A stretch of 64,000 nucleotides of DNA from Alphaproteobacteria bacterium (GCA_030430715.1 JAUIJZ010000006.1:1-64000), one strand, 5' to 3'. Shown: positions 1 through 9,025, counted from the first letter of the stretch. Program-made: numbers and translations. Notes: generated by a model not told the origin, from the letters alone.

Positions 1-1195
1 CACCGGTTTGACGCCGATCGTGCCGATGCCTTGCACGTTGGAATGCCCGCGCAGCGGCAAGAGACCCGCGCCGGGACGTCCAATCATGCCGCGCAAAAGC
101 GCAAGATTGGCGATGTATTCGACATTGTCCGAGCCGTTGACGTGGTGCGTGACGCCCATGCCCCACGCGAACACGGCATCTTTCGCTTCGGCATAGAGCG
201 TTGCGATGCGCTCGATGGCCTCGCGCGAGAGGTCGGTGCGGGCTGTGATGTCGTCCCAGGATGTTGCGTCAATGTCGGCGCGGAAGGCGTCGAACCCGTC
301 GCAATGGGCGGCGATGAAGTCGGCATTTTCGGCGCCGAGCGCGAGCACGGCTTTAGCGATGCCTTTGATCAGGGCGACGTCCGAGCCGATGCGCGGCTGG
401 ATATAATCGCTGGCGACGAAATCGCCGCCCTTAAGCATGGATGCGGCGCTCTTGGGAAAAGCGAACTTCACCAGCCCGCTTTCGCGTGCGGGATTGACGA
501 TCACCACTTGGCCGCCGCGATCGCGGCACGCTTTCAGCTTGTGCATGAAGCGCGGGTGGTTGGAGGCGGGGTTGGCGCCAATGACGAAGATGAAGTCGCA
601 GCGATCAAGGTCTTCGAGTTCGACCGTCGATGTGCCTGTGCCGATGGTCGTGCCGAGGCCGACGCCGGTCGCCTGGTGACAATAATAGGAGCAATTATTG
701 ACGTTGTTGGCGCCGTACACGCGCGCCAGCAGCTGTAGGACGAAGCCAGCTTCATTCGAGGCGCGGCCGGAGGAATAGAAGAAGGTGCGCTTGGCGTCTG
801 TTTCAGCGAAGCGCTTGGCGGCGTGCGCGTATGCCCAATCCCAACTCACTTGCTCGAAGCGGTCTGAATCCTTTGCTTTGAAGATCGGGAAGGCGAGGCG
901 TCCGAGATGTTCGAGTTCGTGGCCGTCGAGTTCGCGCAAATCTTCCAGCTTGTGCTCGATGACTTCGAGTGGAATGCCGGGCTGAATATCCGTCGATTGC
1001 GCCTGGACTGATTTGTTGCAGACGGTCCTGTTCGTTGGTCATGCCGCCACGCTGGCCGCCCATGCTCAAACCGCACGCCTTGCAGGCATTTTTGGAAGTC
1101 AGCGCCTTGGCGGTATTCGCCAACCCGATGCGTTGCGCTGTGGCCAGCGCGTAAAGCACCTTTTTAGGGCCGCCGCCCACGATGGGTTTTGTCAT
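1..1195 (-). pseudogene. FdhF/YdeP-type molybdopterin oxidoreductase, frameshifted and partial
   Basis: This looks like an FdhF/YdeP-family (formate-dehydrogenase-like) molybdopterin oxidoreductase. It begins with an ATG at 1195 and runs off the left edge. The first frame encodes the N-terminus with the cysteine motif CKACGLSMGGQRGGMTNE and then derails. A second frame resumes at about 1025 with VCNKSVQAQ and stays open to base 1, including NNCSYYCHQATG (the likely cysteine molybdenum-ligand region) and FIFVIGANPASNHPR. The spacing normally found between NE and VC-KS in this family suggests loss of about 11 bases near 1023-1030. That would leave no active product unless it is a sequencing error. 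A small gene lies 42 bases upstream in the same direction. The ORF track shows only the first frame because the second has no stop inside the window. Confidence 0.75.
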
Positions 1196-1237
1196 GTGAC
1201 TTTATAGCATCGGCCAGTGCGTGTTGGCCAAGGAGCG

Positions 1238-1489
1238 CTAGAGCGCTTCCGACGTCGCCACGATTGGACGGCTTTCACGCGTGCCTTTCATGCGCTTGTC
1301 AGGCGTCGTCGGATCGTTTGGCGAGATCTCGATATAGTCGGCATGCACGGCCAGGATTGTTCCCACGAATGGAAAATCGCCAAATCCGTCCGGCACCCGA
1401 TAGCTCACCGTATCGCCGACCTTGAACGTCGCCGGATCGAAATTGAACTCGAACGGGCAATCTTCGCCCGCGCCGCCAAGGCCTTGCAT
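1238..1489 (-). CDS. Small conserved-looking protein of unknown function (83 aa)
   Basis: I do not recognise this family. I chose the ATG at 1489 rather than the longer start at 1534 because AGGAG lies eight bases upstream. The product is a small soluble acidic protein starting MQGLGGAGEDC. It has a central beta-rich stretch (FKVGDTVSYRVPDGFG), possibly a small SH3-like barrel, and no signal peptide or membrane segment. It lies 42 bases upstream of the broken FdhF-type gene on the same strand, so the two may have formed an operon. The role is unknown. Confidence 0.55.
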   Translation of the reverse strand: MQGLGGAGEDCPFEFNFDPATFKVGDTVSYRVPDGFGDFPFVGTILAVHADYIEISPNDPTTPDKRMKGTRESRPIVATSEAL

Positions 1490-1491
1490 GG

Positions 1492-1519
1492 CTTTATCTC
1501 CTGATAGGAGCACTATAAT
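1492..1519 (+). promoter_or_regulatory. Possible sigma-70 promoter for the GH79-like gene
   Basis: A consensus -10 hexamer TATAAT occurs at 1514-1519, with a weak -35 (TTTATC) sixteen bases upstream. It sits about 84 bases before the ATG of the glycoside-hydrolase-like lipoprotein and overlaps the start region of the divergent small gene. The -10 is good and the -35 is poor, so the call is tentative. Confidence 0.3.
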
Positions 1520-1602
1520 AGACGGGCGGACCACCGGCTAGCGCCGTGACAAAAGACAGACACACGCGTGTCCCAACTGATCCGGAAACAAGGGGGGATT
1601 TC

Positions 1603-3153
1603 ATGAAGCTCAAGCATTGGGCGGTAGGCATTGGATGCGCGGCTTTGTTGGCCGGATGCAGCCAACCGGTCGAAGGGCCGACCATTGAGGTGGATGCAGG
1701 CGCGTTGCCGTTGGTGCGGACCGTCGACGAGCATTTCCAGTCCTACAATGTGGAAATGGTTGAGCTGATCGGGGGCCGTTTTTGGCGCCCCTATAGCAGC
1801 CTTGAGGCGGCTGGCGATGCGCCGATGTCGGACGTGACCGACGGGGCCGTCGGTTTGAGCGAAGATCTGTTCGAGCAGCGTGAGCCGATCGATCTCAACA
1901 ATCGACGCCTCCGCACGCTCGCGGCGGCGCTTGGCCCGGCCTACATCCGCGTCAGCGGCAGCTGGGCCAATACGGTCTATTTCCAGAATAACAACGATGC
2001 GCCGCTGACGGCGCCGCCTGAAGGCTATGCTGGCGTGCTTACGCGGCAGCAATGGCGCGACCTTTTCGATTTCGCGCGCGCCGTGGATGGCGAGGTGTTC
2101 ACATCGTTTGCGATCAACCAAGCCGTGCGTGACCGGCGCGGTGTGTGGACCCCGGTTCAAGCGCAACAATTGATGGATTACACCAACGAGATTGGCGGCG
2201 AGATTTTCGCCGCTCAGCTGTTCAACGAGCCGAACCTCTCGCAGCATGGCGGCGGGCCGCGCGAATATAGCGGCGCGGATTTCGCGCGCGACATTGCGGC
2301 GTTCCGCGCGTTCACGGCGACGGCCGCGCCGGACATGCTCATCGTCGGCCCCGGCGACAGCCCCGGCGTTCCGGCGGCGGCTGATTTCGTGAGTTCGGAG
2401 CCGCGCCCGGACTTCGATGTGTTCAATTATCATTTCTATCCTGGCGTCTCGCAGCGTTGCGCGCCGCCGACCAATGAGCAGGTCGGCACGCGGCGTGAGG
2501 AAGCGTTGGAGGAAAGCTATCTTGGACGCACGGATGCGGCTTTTGCCGCGCACGAGCCGCTGCGTGATGAATATGCGCCAGATGCGCAAATCTGGATCAC
2601 CGAAACAGGCGGCGCCGCATGCGGCGGGGCGCCTTGGCACGCAACCTTTGTCGATACCTTCCGCTATGTCGATCAGATGGGCCGGCTGGCCAAGCAGGGC
2701 GTGGATGTGATCTTCCACAACACCCTGGCGGCCAGCGATTATGCGCTGCTCGACGACCACACGTTCGCGCCGCGTCCGAGCTATTGGGCGGCGTTGTTGT
2801 GGCGCCGTCTGATGGACGAGCGCGTGCTCGACGCGGGCGAGGTGAACCCGGATCTGCGCGTTTATGCGCATTGCCTGCGCGATCAGCCGGGCGGCGTTTC
2901 GCTGGTGGCGATCAATACCAGTGATGAAGCCAGCGCTGTCAGCATTCCGACGGGTGGTGAGCTGTTTCTGCTCGATGCCCCTGAGCTGGAAAGCAAGGAG
3001 GCGCGCTTGAACGGATCGGCGCTTACGCTTGGCGCGGACGATAGTTTGCCTGAATTGAGCGGACGCCGCGTCGGCGCCGGCAATGTGACCATCGCACCGC
3101 ATAGCATTGGCTTTATCGCCATCGCTGGCGCCAACAACCCAGCCTGCAGCTAA
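1603..3153 (+). CDS. Heparanase-like (GH79-type) glycoside hydrolase, lipoprotein
   Basis: This 516-residue protein is a predicted lipoprotein: a short basic start, a hydrophobic stretch and the lipobox LAGC near residue 19. It looks like a clan GH-A retaining glycosidase of the heparanase/GH79 type. IRVSGSWANT resembles the family's early beta-strand, FNEPN carries the candidate acid/base Glu209, and WITETGGAACGG carries the candidate nucleophile Glu334. A beta-sandwich-like C-terminal part follows. The substrate would be a uronic-acid-containing glycan by analogy, which is inference. The start was chosen because AGGGGGG lies upstream of ATG 1603 and the lipoprotein signal begins there; the track start at 1546 is probably too long. 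Confidence 0.7.
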   Translation: MKLKHWAVGIGCAALLAGCSQPVEGPTIEVDAGALPLVRTVDEHFQSYNVEMVELIGGRFWRPYSSLEAAGDAPMSDVTDGAVGLSEDLFEQREPIDLNNRRLRTLAAALGPAYIRVSGSWANTVYFQNNNDAPLTAPPEGYAGVLTRQQWRDLFDFARAVDGEVFTSFAINQAVRDRRGVWTPVQAQQLMDYTNEIGGEIFAAQLFNEPNLSQHGGGPREYSGADFARDIAAFRAFTATAAPDMLIVGPGDSPGVPAAADFVSSEPRPDFDVFNYHFYPGVSQRCAPPTNEQVGTRREEALEESYLGRTDAAFAAHEPLRDEYAPDAQIWITETGGAACGGAPWHATFVDTFRYVDQMGRLAKQGVDVIFHNTLAASDYALLDDHTFAPRPSYWAALLWRRLMDERVLDAGEVNPDLRVYAHCLRDQPGGVSLVAINTSDEASAVSIPTGGELFLLDAPELESKEARLNGSALTLGADDSLPELSGRRVGAGNVTIAPHSIGFIAIAGANNPACS

Positions 3154-3178
3154 CCGAAACTGCTTCAGGCAAAAAATT

Positions 3179-3211
3179 GCGCGGGCCGGGGAAACCGGTC
3201 CGCGCTTTTTT
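3179..3211. terminator. Bidirectional intrinsic terminator
   Basis: A GC-rich stem GCGCGGGCCGG / CCGGTCCGCGC with a GAAA-type loop is followed by TTTTTT on the plus strand. It is preceded by AAAAAA (3171-3176), so it also reads as stem plus U-run on the minus strand. It lies between convergent genes and can serve both. Confidence 0.85.
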
Positions 3212-3254
3212 GTGCAGATAGAAGATGGGAAGCGCTAACGCGTTCCCGCCGTTC

Positions 3255-4913
3255 TTAGATCAATTCACGCCCAGCCTTGTCCGGATCATTTTGCACCTCA
3301 CACTCATCGTTGAGGATCATGGTGGGGCGATTTTGCACGTCGTAACGCGGCCATTGCGGCAGGCTTGCCGTGTTCGGATCGCCCGTTCGCATGAACGCGA
3401 GCAATGCGTCGGACATGCGGTTCGACAGCGCGCGTGGCCGCGGTCCGCCGCCGGAATGCGTGTACATCAGGTCGGTATTGTTGAACCAGAAACAGATGTC
3501 GGCGCAGTGCGTCGCGCGGATGCGTCCATCATAATGCGACGGGCAATAGCCGTACCAAGCGAGATAGATCGGCGCCGCTTGATTGGCCTTGGCGTCGGCG
3601 GTGCGGATGACGCCCTGACGGTTGCTTGACACCATGACGCAAATTTCGCCGGGCGACGCCTCGGGGAAAGCTTCGGCGAACGCGTTATAGACGGCGGGCG
3701 CGCGGTCTCCCAATCCCTCGCCACGCCCCATGCGGCCGCCTTGTGTGCGCAGTGACTCGATCGCTTCTTCAGGCGTGTAAGTCTCCATTGTCGGCACATA
3801 GAGCATCATGTTCCACTCGTGGAAGGTGGTGGAGAGCAGCATCGGAATGTCGTGCGCCGCTCCGTTCGGATCGGTGAAATAACCACCGGTCGGAATGTTC
3901 ACACCGTCCGCTACGGGAGAGAACCCGCCTTCCATGCCCTGTGCGGCCGCATTGGCGAGCGCGAGATATTCCTGCCAGGGCATTTCCTGCAGACGGTCGA
4001 TTTGCGTGCGGCGCAAACCGGCGCGCTGCAGGATGGCGGCGCCGATCGCCTGCGTACGTGATTGCTGTTGCGCATCCACTGATGAACCGCTCAGCGGAAC
4101 CACTTTGTGCAACATGCCGCGCGCTGCTGGCATGGCTGCGAGCGTGCAGACTTTCGCGCCGCCGCCCGATTGTCCCATGATGGTGACATTGCCCGGATCG
4201 CCGCCGAAATTGGCAATGTTGCGGTTCACCCAACGCAGCGCTTCGACCATGTCGAGCGCGCCGGCATTGCCGGAATGGCGATACTTCTCGCCGCCGACGC
4301 TGGAGAAATCGGAGAAGCCGAACGGGCCCAAACGGTGATTGACGGATACAAAGACGACATCGCCTTTGCGCGCGAAATTCTCGCCTTTATAGCCGTCTTG
4401 CTCGATGCCGTTGCCTGCAGACCAGCCGCCGCCATGAAACCAAACCAGTACAGGACGCTGACGCCCGTCGAGTGCTGGCGTCCACACGTTCACGCGTAGG
4501 CAGTCTTCGCTGACGTCATCGTAATTCCAATGATCGAGCCATGCATTGAAGGGGCGCGCATACTTCGCTTCCATTGGTTGCGGCGCTGAGTTTCCCCACC
4601 ACAAGGCATCGTAAACGCCCTCCCAGCGCGCGGGCGGTTGCGGGGGCATGAAGCGGTTTGCGCCTGCCGTGGATGCGCCGTAGGGAATGCCGCGAAACTC
4701 GTGGATGCCGCGAAGGATCATGCCGCGGACTTGACCGTATTCGGTATTGGCGATTGCGATATTGGCGCCGATCTGGATGGTCTCGCTATCGTCATTCAGC
4801 GCCGTTTGCGCCGTTGCTTGGCTGCCGGTCGCGCATGCGCCTAACGCCGGTGCAGAGAATCCTAGAGCTGCGATGCCGGCGCCTTTGAAGACGCCGCGGC
4901 GGTTCATGACCAT
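3255..4913 (-). CDS. Type-B carboxylesterase/lipase with Tat-like leader
   Basis: This is an alpha/beta-hydrolase of the carboxylesterase type B (para-nitrobenzyl esterase-like) family, about 552 residues. The leader NRRGVFKGAG followed by a hydrophobic stretch looks like a twin-arginine signal, and the end of the leader (GAC) may allow lipidation. The oxyanion-hole motif WFHGGGW and the nucleophile elbow GQSGGG (Ser249) are clear. FHEWN and RATHCADI are candidates for the acid and histidine of the triad. The start at 4913 has a strong GGGAGGG ribosome site; the track start at 5021 is too long. The substrate is unknown. It converges on the GH79-like gene and shares its terminator. Confidence 0.85.
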   Translation of the reverse strand: MVMNRRGVFKGAGIAALGFSAPALGACATGSQATAQTALNDDSETIQIGANIAIANTEYGQVRGMILRGIHEFRGIPYGASTAGANRFMPPQPPARWEGVYDALWWGNSAPQPMEAKYARPFNAWLDHWNYDDVSEDCLRVNVWTPALDGRQRPVLVWFHGGGWSAGNGIEQDGYKGENFARKGDVVFVSVNHRLGPFGFSDFSSVGGEKYRHSGNAGALDMVEALRWVNRNIANFGGDPGNVTIMGQSGGGAKVCTLAAMPAARGMLHKVVPLSGSSVDAQQQSRTQAIGAAILQRAGLRRTQIDRLQEMPWQEYLALANAAAQGMEGGFSPVADGVNIPTGGYFTDPNGAAHDIPMLLSTTFHEWNMMLYVPTMETYTPEEAIESLRTQGGRMGRGEGLGDRAPAVYNAFAEAFPEASPGEICVMVSSNRQGVIRTADAKANQAAPIYLAWYGYCPSHYDGRIRATHCADICFWFNNTDLMYTHSGGGPRPRALSNRMSDALLAFMRTGDPNTASLPQWPRYDVQNRPTMILNDECEVQNDPDKAGRELI

Positions 4914-5115
4914 GATTTCCCTCCCTGTAGTTTTATAAAATGCATTCTGAGCACTTGCTCGAATTCCTGCCTGGATGGATCGGTCCACGCAAGTTGAAAC
5001 TGAGCGCGTGTTGTCTTGCATATCTTGCGTTGCACTGATTTGACGGCGCGCTGCGGATTGCTAAACGTCGCGTCGCGTTTCTCTTGCGAGCGCAGTCTTA
5101 GAAAGTGGTGTGGGG

Positions 5116-5610
5116 ATGAAGAGAGTTCTTTTGGCGCTGGCCAGCGCGGTTGCGCTTATGGGATGTGCGGCGCAGGCGCAGGAAGCGCCGCAAGCGGCGG
5201 CGCCGGCGCAAGCGGCAGTCGCGCCTGCTGCTGGCGCGCGTGTGATGATGCTGCGTGTTTATGTTTCGGACGCGGCGCGCGCGGCTGAATTTTACGGTGA
5301 AGTGTTCGGCGCGGTCGGCAGCAACGCCATGGGCGGCAATGGCGGCGGCAATGTCCGCATCATGACTCTTCCCGGCGGACTGCCGGGCCTCATCCTGATT
5401 CAAAGCGAGCAGGAAGAGACGATGAACGGCAGCTGGGTGATGCAGGTGCCGGATTTGCAGGGCACGCTTGAGCGCGCCGCCGCGCATGGCGCGACCCTGA
5501 TGAATACGAACTTCGATGCGGAAGCGGGCGGCATGCCGTCGCGCTCCAGCCATTTCGTCGATCCGGACGGCAACATCATCGAAGTGCTGCAAATGGGCGG
5601 CGCCCGATAA
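5116..5610 (+). CDS. Secreted VOC-family (glyoxalase/dioxygenase fold) protein
   Basis: The protein is about 164 residues. The N-terminus (MKRVLLALASAVALMGCAAQAQ) is a signal peptide with a possible lipobox (LMGC), followed by an Ala/Pro/Gln linker. The rest is one vicinal-oxygen-chelate domain: VYVSDAARAAEFYGEVFGA opens the fold, and SSHFVDPDGNIIEV is the characteristic closing strand. VOC proteins include glyoxalases, resistance proteins and dioxygenases; which one applies here cannot be read from sequence. The track begins at a GTG two codons upstream, and I prefer the ATG at 5116. It stands alone, divergent from the esterase gene and just upstream of rnpB. Confidence 0.75.
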   Translation: MKRVLLALASAVALMGCAAQAQEAPQAAAPAQAAVAPAAGARVMMLRVYVSDAARAAEFYGEVFGAVGSNAMGGNGGGNVRIMTLPGGLPGLILIQSEQEETMNGSWVMQVPDLQGTLERAAAHGATLMNTNFDAEAGGMPSRSSHFVDPDGNIIEVLQMGGAR

Positions 5611-5628
5611 GGCGCTGATGGGCGCTGC

Positions 5629-5658
5629 TTGAAGCCAGGCTTCGGCAGCGCCTATATT
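5629..5658 (+). promoter_or_regulatory. rnpB promoter
   Basis: TTGAAG (5629-5634) and TATATT (5653-5658) are separated by 18 bases. The predicted start falls at about 5664, exactly where the P1 stem of the RNase P RNA begins. That agreement supports the call. Confidence 0.65.
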
Positions 5659-5662
5659 GCCC

Positions 5663-6048
5663 GGGCCAGTCGGCTGGACGGCCGCGAGCGCAAGTCCCGA
5701 AAGGGCGCGTTCGAGGAAAGTCCGGGCTCCATGCGGATACGGCGGCGGGTAACGCCCGCCGAGAGTGATCTTAGGGATAGCGCCACAGAGAATAGTCTGC
5801 CGCGCTTCTTCGGAAGCAGGCGATGGTGAAACGGTGGAGTAAGAGCCCACCGCGCCGACCGTAAGGAAGGCGGCACGGCAAGCCCCGCCGGGAGCAAGAC
5901 CGAATAGGGATGCTTGGAGTCTCGAACTCCAGCCCGCCGCAGGGCCGCATCCGGGTAGGTCGCGAGAACCATGCGGCGACGCATGGTCCAGAGGAATGGT
6001 CGTCCTCTCGCAAGAGAGACAGAACCCGGCTTACAGGCCGACTGGCAT
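5663..6048 (+). ncRNA. rnpB: RNase P RNA (type A)
   Basis: This is the catalytic RNA subunit of RNase P, which matures tRNA 5' ends. The ends pair perfectly: GCCAGTCGG at 5665-5673 with CCGACTGGC at 6038-6046, forming P1. Inside are the conserved GAGGAAAGTCCGGGCTCC block near the 5' end and, near the 3' end, AGACAGAACCCGGCTTAC, which form the universal P4 core. The length of about 385 nt fits the bacterial A type. A T-rich tract follows P1 and may act as the terminator. The ORFs drawn through it are spurious. Confidence 0.95.
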
Positions 6049-6054
6049 TTTATT

Positions 6055-6954
6055 TTATTCTGTCACGGTGGTTTCGCCGGATTGCCGCCGCGGTTTCGGG
6101 GCGAGCGTGCGCATGGCGTCGAGTAACGGGCTGAACTGAGCCGAAACCACGTTGCGCGGCGCTTTGTAATCAGGCCCAAGCCCGGTGGCGGGAAACTCAT
6201 CTTTCGCGGGCGCGTAATAGGTGCCGAACACGATATCCATGACCGGCAGGAAGTCGGCGAAATTTTTGTTGTAATGCTTCGGATCGGTCGAGTGATGGAT
6301 GCGGTGTACTTGCGGCGTGACGACAAGACGGTTCAGCCAGGCGAGGCGCAGCCGCGCGCCGGAATGGTAGAACATCGACAAGACCGAAGGCAGCAGGCCG
6401 GTAACGGCGCCGAGATTGCTGGCGCCTTGAACGTCAAGCTGCAGGACAAGACCAAAGGTGAAAGCCGGGAAGACCGCGCGCCACGCGCTTTGCAGGAAAT
6501 GATCGCGTGCCCAGGTTGATGTGTTCATGCGCTCGTCACTGTGATGCAGCTTGTGGAATTGCCACAGGAACGGGACTTTGTGTTCGATCCGGTGCGCCCA
6601 ATAGAACCAAAGATCGTGCAGTAAGAGCGTGCCGATAATGATCGCCGCGATTTCCAGCGCGCCGCCGACATAAGCGATGTCGTGTAGGCTCGCGAACGAA
6701 AAGCCGAGCGGCGTGAAACCCAGCTGTTCGCGCAGCGTCGCGCCGCCCGCGCCTGCGAGCGCGCCGAGTGGCGAGGCCAGAAACATCGTCGTCAGCGAGA
6801 TCAGGATGTTGAGCGCATAATCGCCGAAGCGCGGCCGCTGGCCGGCTGGGAGCACCTGTTCGAGGATGATGAACGGGACGAGTAGAACCTGCATCGCCAA
6901 GATGAAGGGCAGAATGTTCATGGTGCCCGCCCATGCGCTCCAAATCAGGTCCAT
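6055..6954 (-). CDS. Sterol desaturase / fatty acid hydroxylase family membrane protein
   Basis: This 299-residue integral membrane protein carries the di-iron histidine motifs of the family: HDLWFYWAHR, HKLHHS and HRIHH, interspersed with several hydrophobic segments. Members hydroxylate or desaturate lipids, carotenoids or hopanoid-like substrates at the membrane; the substrate here is not evident. The start ATG is preceded by GGGAGGAAA. It ends within ten bases of the rnpB 3' end on the opposite strand. No neighbour points to a pathway. Confidence 0.85.
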   Translation of the reverse strand: MDLIWSAWAGTMNILPFILAMQVLLVPFIILEQVLPAGQRPRFGDYALNILISLTTMFLASPLGALAGAGGATLREQLGFTPLGFSFASLHDIAYVGGALEIAAIIIGTLLLHDLWFYWAHRIEHKVPFLWQFHKLHHSDERMNTSTWARDHFLQSAWRAVFPAFTFGLVLQLDVQGASNLGAVTGLLPSVLSMFYHSGARLRLAWLNRLVVTPQVHRIHHSTDPKHYNKNFADFLPVMDIVFGTYYAPAKDEFPATGLGPDYKAPRNVVSAQFSPLLDAMRTLAPKPRRQSGETTVTE

Positions 6955-7104
6955 CCGCCGTTTCCTCCCGTTATGCGTGCACCATGAAGGGGCTGAGCGA
7001 GCATGGGAAGGGCCGCGCCCTCTGACTGGCGCGGCATGGCGGCCATCGCCGGGCAGGCGGTCGTTAAACTCGACACGCCATGTTCCCGCGCGTATTCAGC
7101 GGGT

Positions 7105-7950
7105 ATGCAAGTGGGACAATCGGACGAGGATTTGGCGCGCGAGCCACTCACATATCGTGAGGACTTGTTCGCTGGTAAAACCGCCATTGTGTCCGGCGGC
7201 GGAAGCGGCATCGGCAAGGCCATTGCCTACCGCTTGGCGCGGCACGGGGCCAAGGTTGCGCTATGTGGGCGCAGCCCCGAGCGCTTGGAATCCGCCGCAG
7301 AGGGCTTGCGCAAGCTCGGCGTGGACGTGCTGACGCATCCCATGTCGATCCGCGACCCGGATGCAGTGGCCGCGTTCATGGATGAGGTTTTCGACCGCTT
7401 TGGCCGCGTGGACCTCTTGGTCAACAATGCTGGCGGGCAATTTCCCCAGGCCGCCATCGATTATAAGCCGAAGGGCTGGCACGCAGTCATCGAAACGAAC
7501 CTGACCGGGCCGTGGTACATGATGCAGGCGGCGGCCCGGAAATGGCGCGACGCCGACGCGCCGGGCAATATCGTCAATATCGTCGCCGCGTTTCATCGCG
7601 GCATGCCCGGCATCGCCCACACCTGCGCGGCCCGCGCGGGCGTGGTTCACCTTTCCAAGACGCTGGCGATCGAATGGGCGCCGCTCAGCATTCGCATCAA
7701 TTGCGTCGCGCCGGGCTTTATCGCCACCGAAGGGCTCGGCGTTTACGCCGAAGACGTGCGCGGGGCGATGGCGCAGACGAACCTGGTGAAGCGCCTCGGA
7801 ACGCCGACGGAAGTGGCGGATTCGGTCTGCTATCTCGCTTCGCCGGCGGGCAGTTTCATTACCGGCGAAGTGCTGTCCATCGATGGCGGCCAGCATATCT
7901 GGGGCGATGCCTGGGCCATCCCGCGTCCGGACTGGTTCGCTCAGGGCTAG
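7105..7950 (+). CDS. SDR-family enoyl/dienoyl-CoA reductase-like oxidoreductase
   Basis: This is a short-chain dehydrogenase/reductase of about 281 residues. The NAD(P)-binding motif SGGGSGIG, the NNAGG motif and the C-terminal SIDGGQ motif are present. The usual YxxxK catalytic pair is replaced by HTCAARAG. This change is typical of the 2,4-dienoyl-CoA and peroxisomal trans-2-enoyl-CoA reductase branch rather than a defect. A role in fatty-acid or acyl-CoA metabolism is therefore inferred. I took ATG 7105 as the start because the upstream extension in the track is not SDR-like. It occupies the position directly ahead of rsmH where many bacteria have mraZ. Confidence 0.75.
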   Translation: MQVGQSDEDLAREPLTYREDLFAGKTAIVSGGGSGIGKAIAYRLARHGAKVALCGRSPERLESAAEGLRKLGVDVLTHPMSIRDPDAVAAFMDEVFDRFGRVDLLVNNAGGQFPQAAIDYKPKGWHAVIETNLTGPWYMMQAAARKWRDADAPGNIVNIVAAFHRGMPGIAHTCAARAGVVHLSKTLAIEWAPLSIRINCVAPGFIATEGLGVYAEDVRGAMAQTNLVKRLGTPTEVADSVCYLASPAGSFITGEVLSIDGGQHIWGDAWAIPRPDWFAQG

Positions 7951-8047
7951 CGGTATCCCGTCAGGGCGGCGGGCGTCGCCTAGATCTTCACACCATAAGC
8001 AGAGGTGAGGCCGGGCGCCGAAGCGTGAATCGTGGTGCAATGGGCGC

Positions 8048-9025
8048 ATGAGCCATGCCCCAGTCCTCCTCGCAGAAGCGATGGACGCGCTCGCCCTCAA
8101 GGCCGGGGGCGTCTATGTCGACGCCACCTTCGGAGGGGGCGGCTACAGCCGGGAAATGCTGGCGCGCGCCGATTGCAACGTCATCGCTTTTGACCGCGAT
8201 CCCGACGCGATCCCGCGCGGGGCCGAAATGACTGCGCAAGCGAAAGGTAAATTCACGCTTCATCAAGGCCGCTTTGGCGATCTGTCTCCAGACGAGGCCG
8301 TTGATGGCGTGGTGTTCGATCTCGGCGTCTCGTCCTTCCAACTCGACGAGGGCGCTCGCGGCTTCTCGTTTCAGGCTGACGCGGATTTGGACATGCGGAT
8401 GGAGAGAGAAGGCAACAGCGCCGCCGACGCCGTGAATGGGCTCAGCGAAGTCGCGCTGGCCGATCTCATTTACAATTATGGCGAGGACGATGAGAGCCGG
8501 CGCATCGCCCGCACCATCGTGCAGGCGCGTGCTGCCGGGCCGATCACGCGCACGCTGCAATTGGCTGACATCGTCGAGCGCGCCGTGGGCGGGCGCAAAG
8601 GCGCGCGCACGCATCCGGCGACCAAGACATTCCAAGCGCTGCGCATGCTGGTGAATGACGAATTAGGCGAGTTGGCGCGCGGCCTCTCTGCGGCGGAGGG
8701 CGCGTTGAAGCCGGGCGGGCGGCTCGCGGTGGTGTCGTTCCATTCGCTCGAAGATCGCATGGTCAAGCGCTTCATCGCCGAGCGGGCCGATGCACAAGGG
8801 CGTGGCTCGCGGCACACGCCAGACCTGCCGCCGGAGCGCGCGCCGAGTTTCGCGCTTGAGCGCAAACGCGCTACTGCGCCGAGTGACGAGGAGGTCGCAC
8901 GCAATCCACGCGCGCGTTCGGCCAGTTTGCGCTGGGCGGTGCGCACCGATGCGCCGGCCTGGGATGAACTCGAACCGCCGGCTCTTGCCACGCGCGCGGA
9001 GGCCGAATGGAAAAAGCTCAGCTAA
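8048..9025 (+). CDS. rsmH: 16S rRNA (cytosine-1402-N4)-methyltransferase
   Basis: RsmH (MraW) methylates N4 of C1402 in 16S rRNA. The 325-residue length is normal. It starts with the family motif SHAPVLLAEAMDAL, followed by VDATFGGGGYS (SAM binding), FDLGVSS and the closing SFHSLEDRMVK region. It is the first gene of the dcw run here. No mraZ precedes it. Its 3' end overlaps the start of ftsL by 19 bases, implying translational coupling. Confidence 0.95.
   Translation: MSHAPVLLAEAMDALALKAGGVYVDATFGGGGYSREMLARADCNVIAFDRDPDAIPRGAEMTAQAKGKFTLHQGRFGDLSPDEAVDGVVFDLGVSSFQLDEGARGFSFQADADLDMRMEREGNSAADAVNGLSEVALADLIYNYGEDDESRRIARTIVQARAAGPITRTLQLADIVERAVGGRKGARTHPATKTFQALRMLVNDELGELARGLSAAEGALKPGGRLAVVSFHSLEDRMVKRFIAERADAQGRGSRHTPDLPPERAPSFALERKRATAPSDEEVARNPRARSASLRWAVRTDAPAWDELEPPALATRAEAEWKKLS

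Noticed and set aside
12-738. Plus-strand ORFs of 235 and fewer residues
   Set aside because: They are antisense to the second frame of the FdhF-type gene, which carries the conserved motifs.
1513-3102. 529-residue minus-strand ORF
   Set aside because: It is antisense to the GH79-like gene, arginine-rich and without recognisable motifs.
5652-6013. Two minus-strand ORFs of 110 and 80 residues
   Set aside because: They cover the RNase P RNA, whose P1 and P4 elements explain the sequence.
7590-7680. SDR lacking the YxxxK catalytic pair taken as a dead enzyme
   Set aside because: The dienoyl/enoyl-CoA reductase branch naturally lacks this pair.
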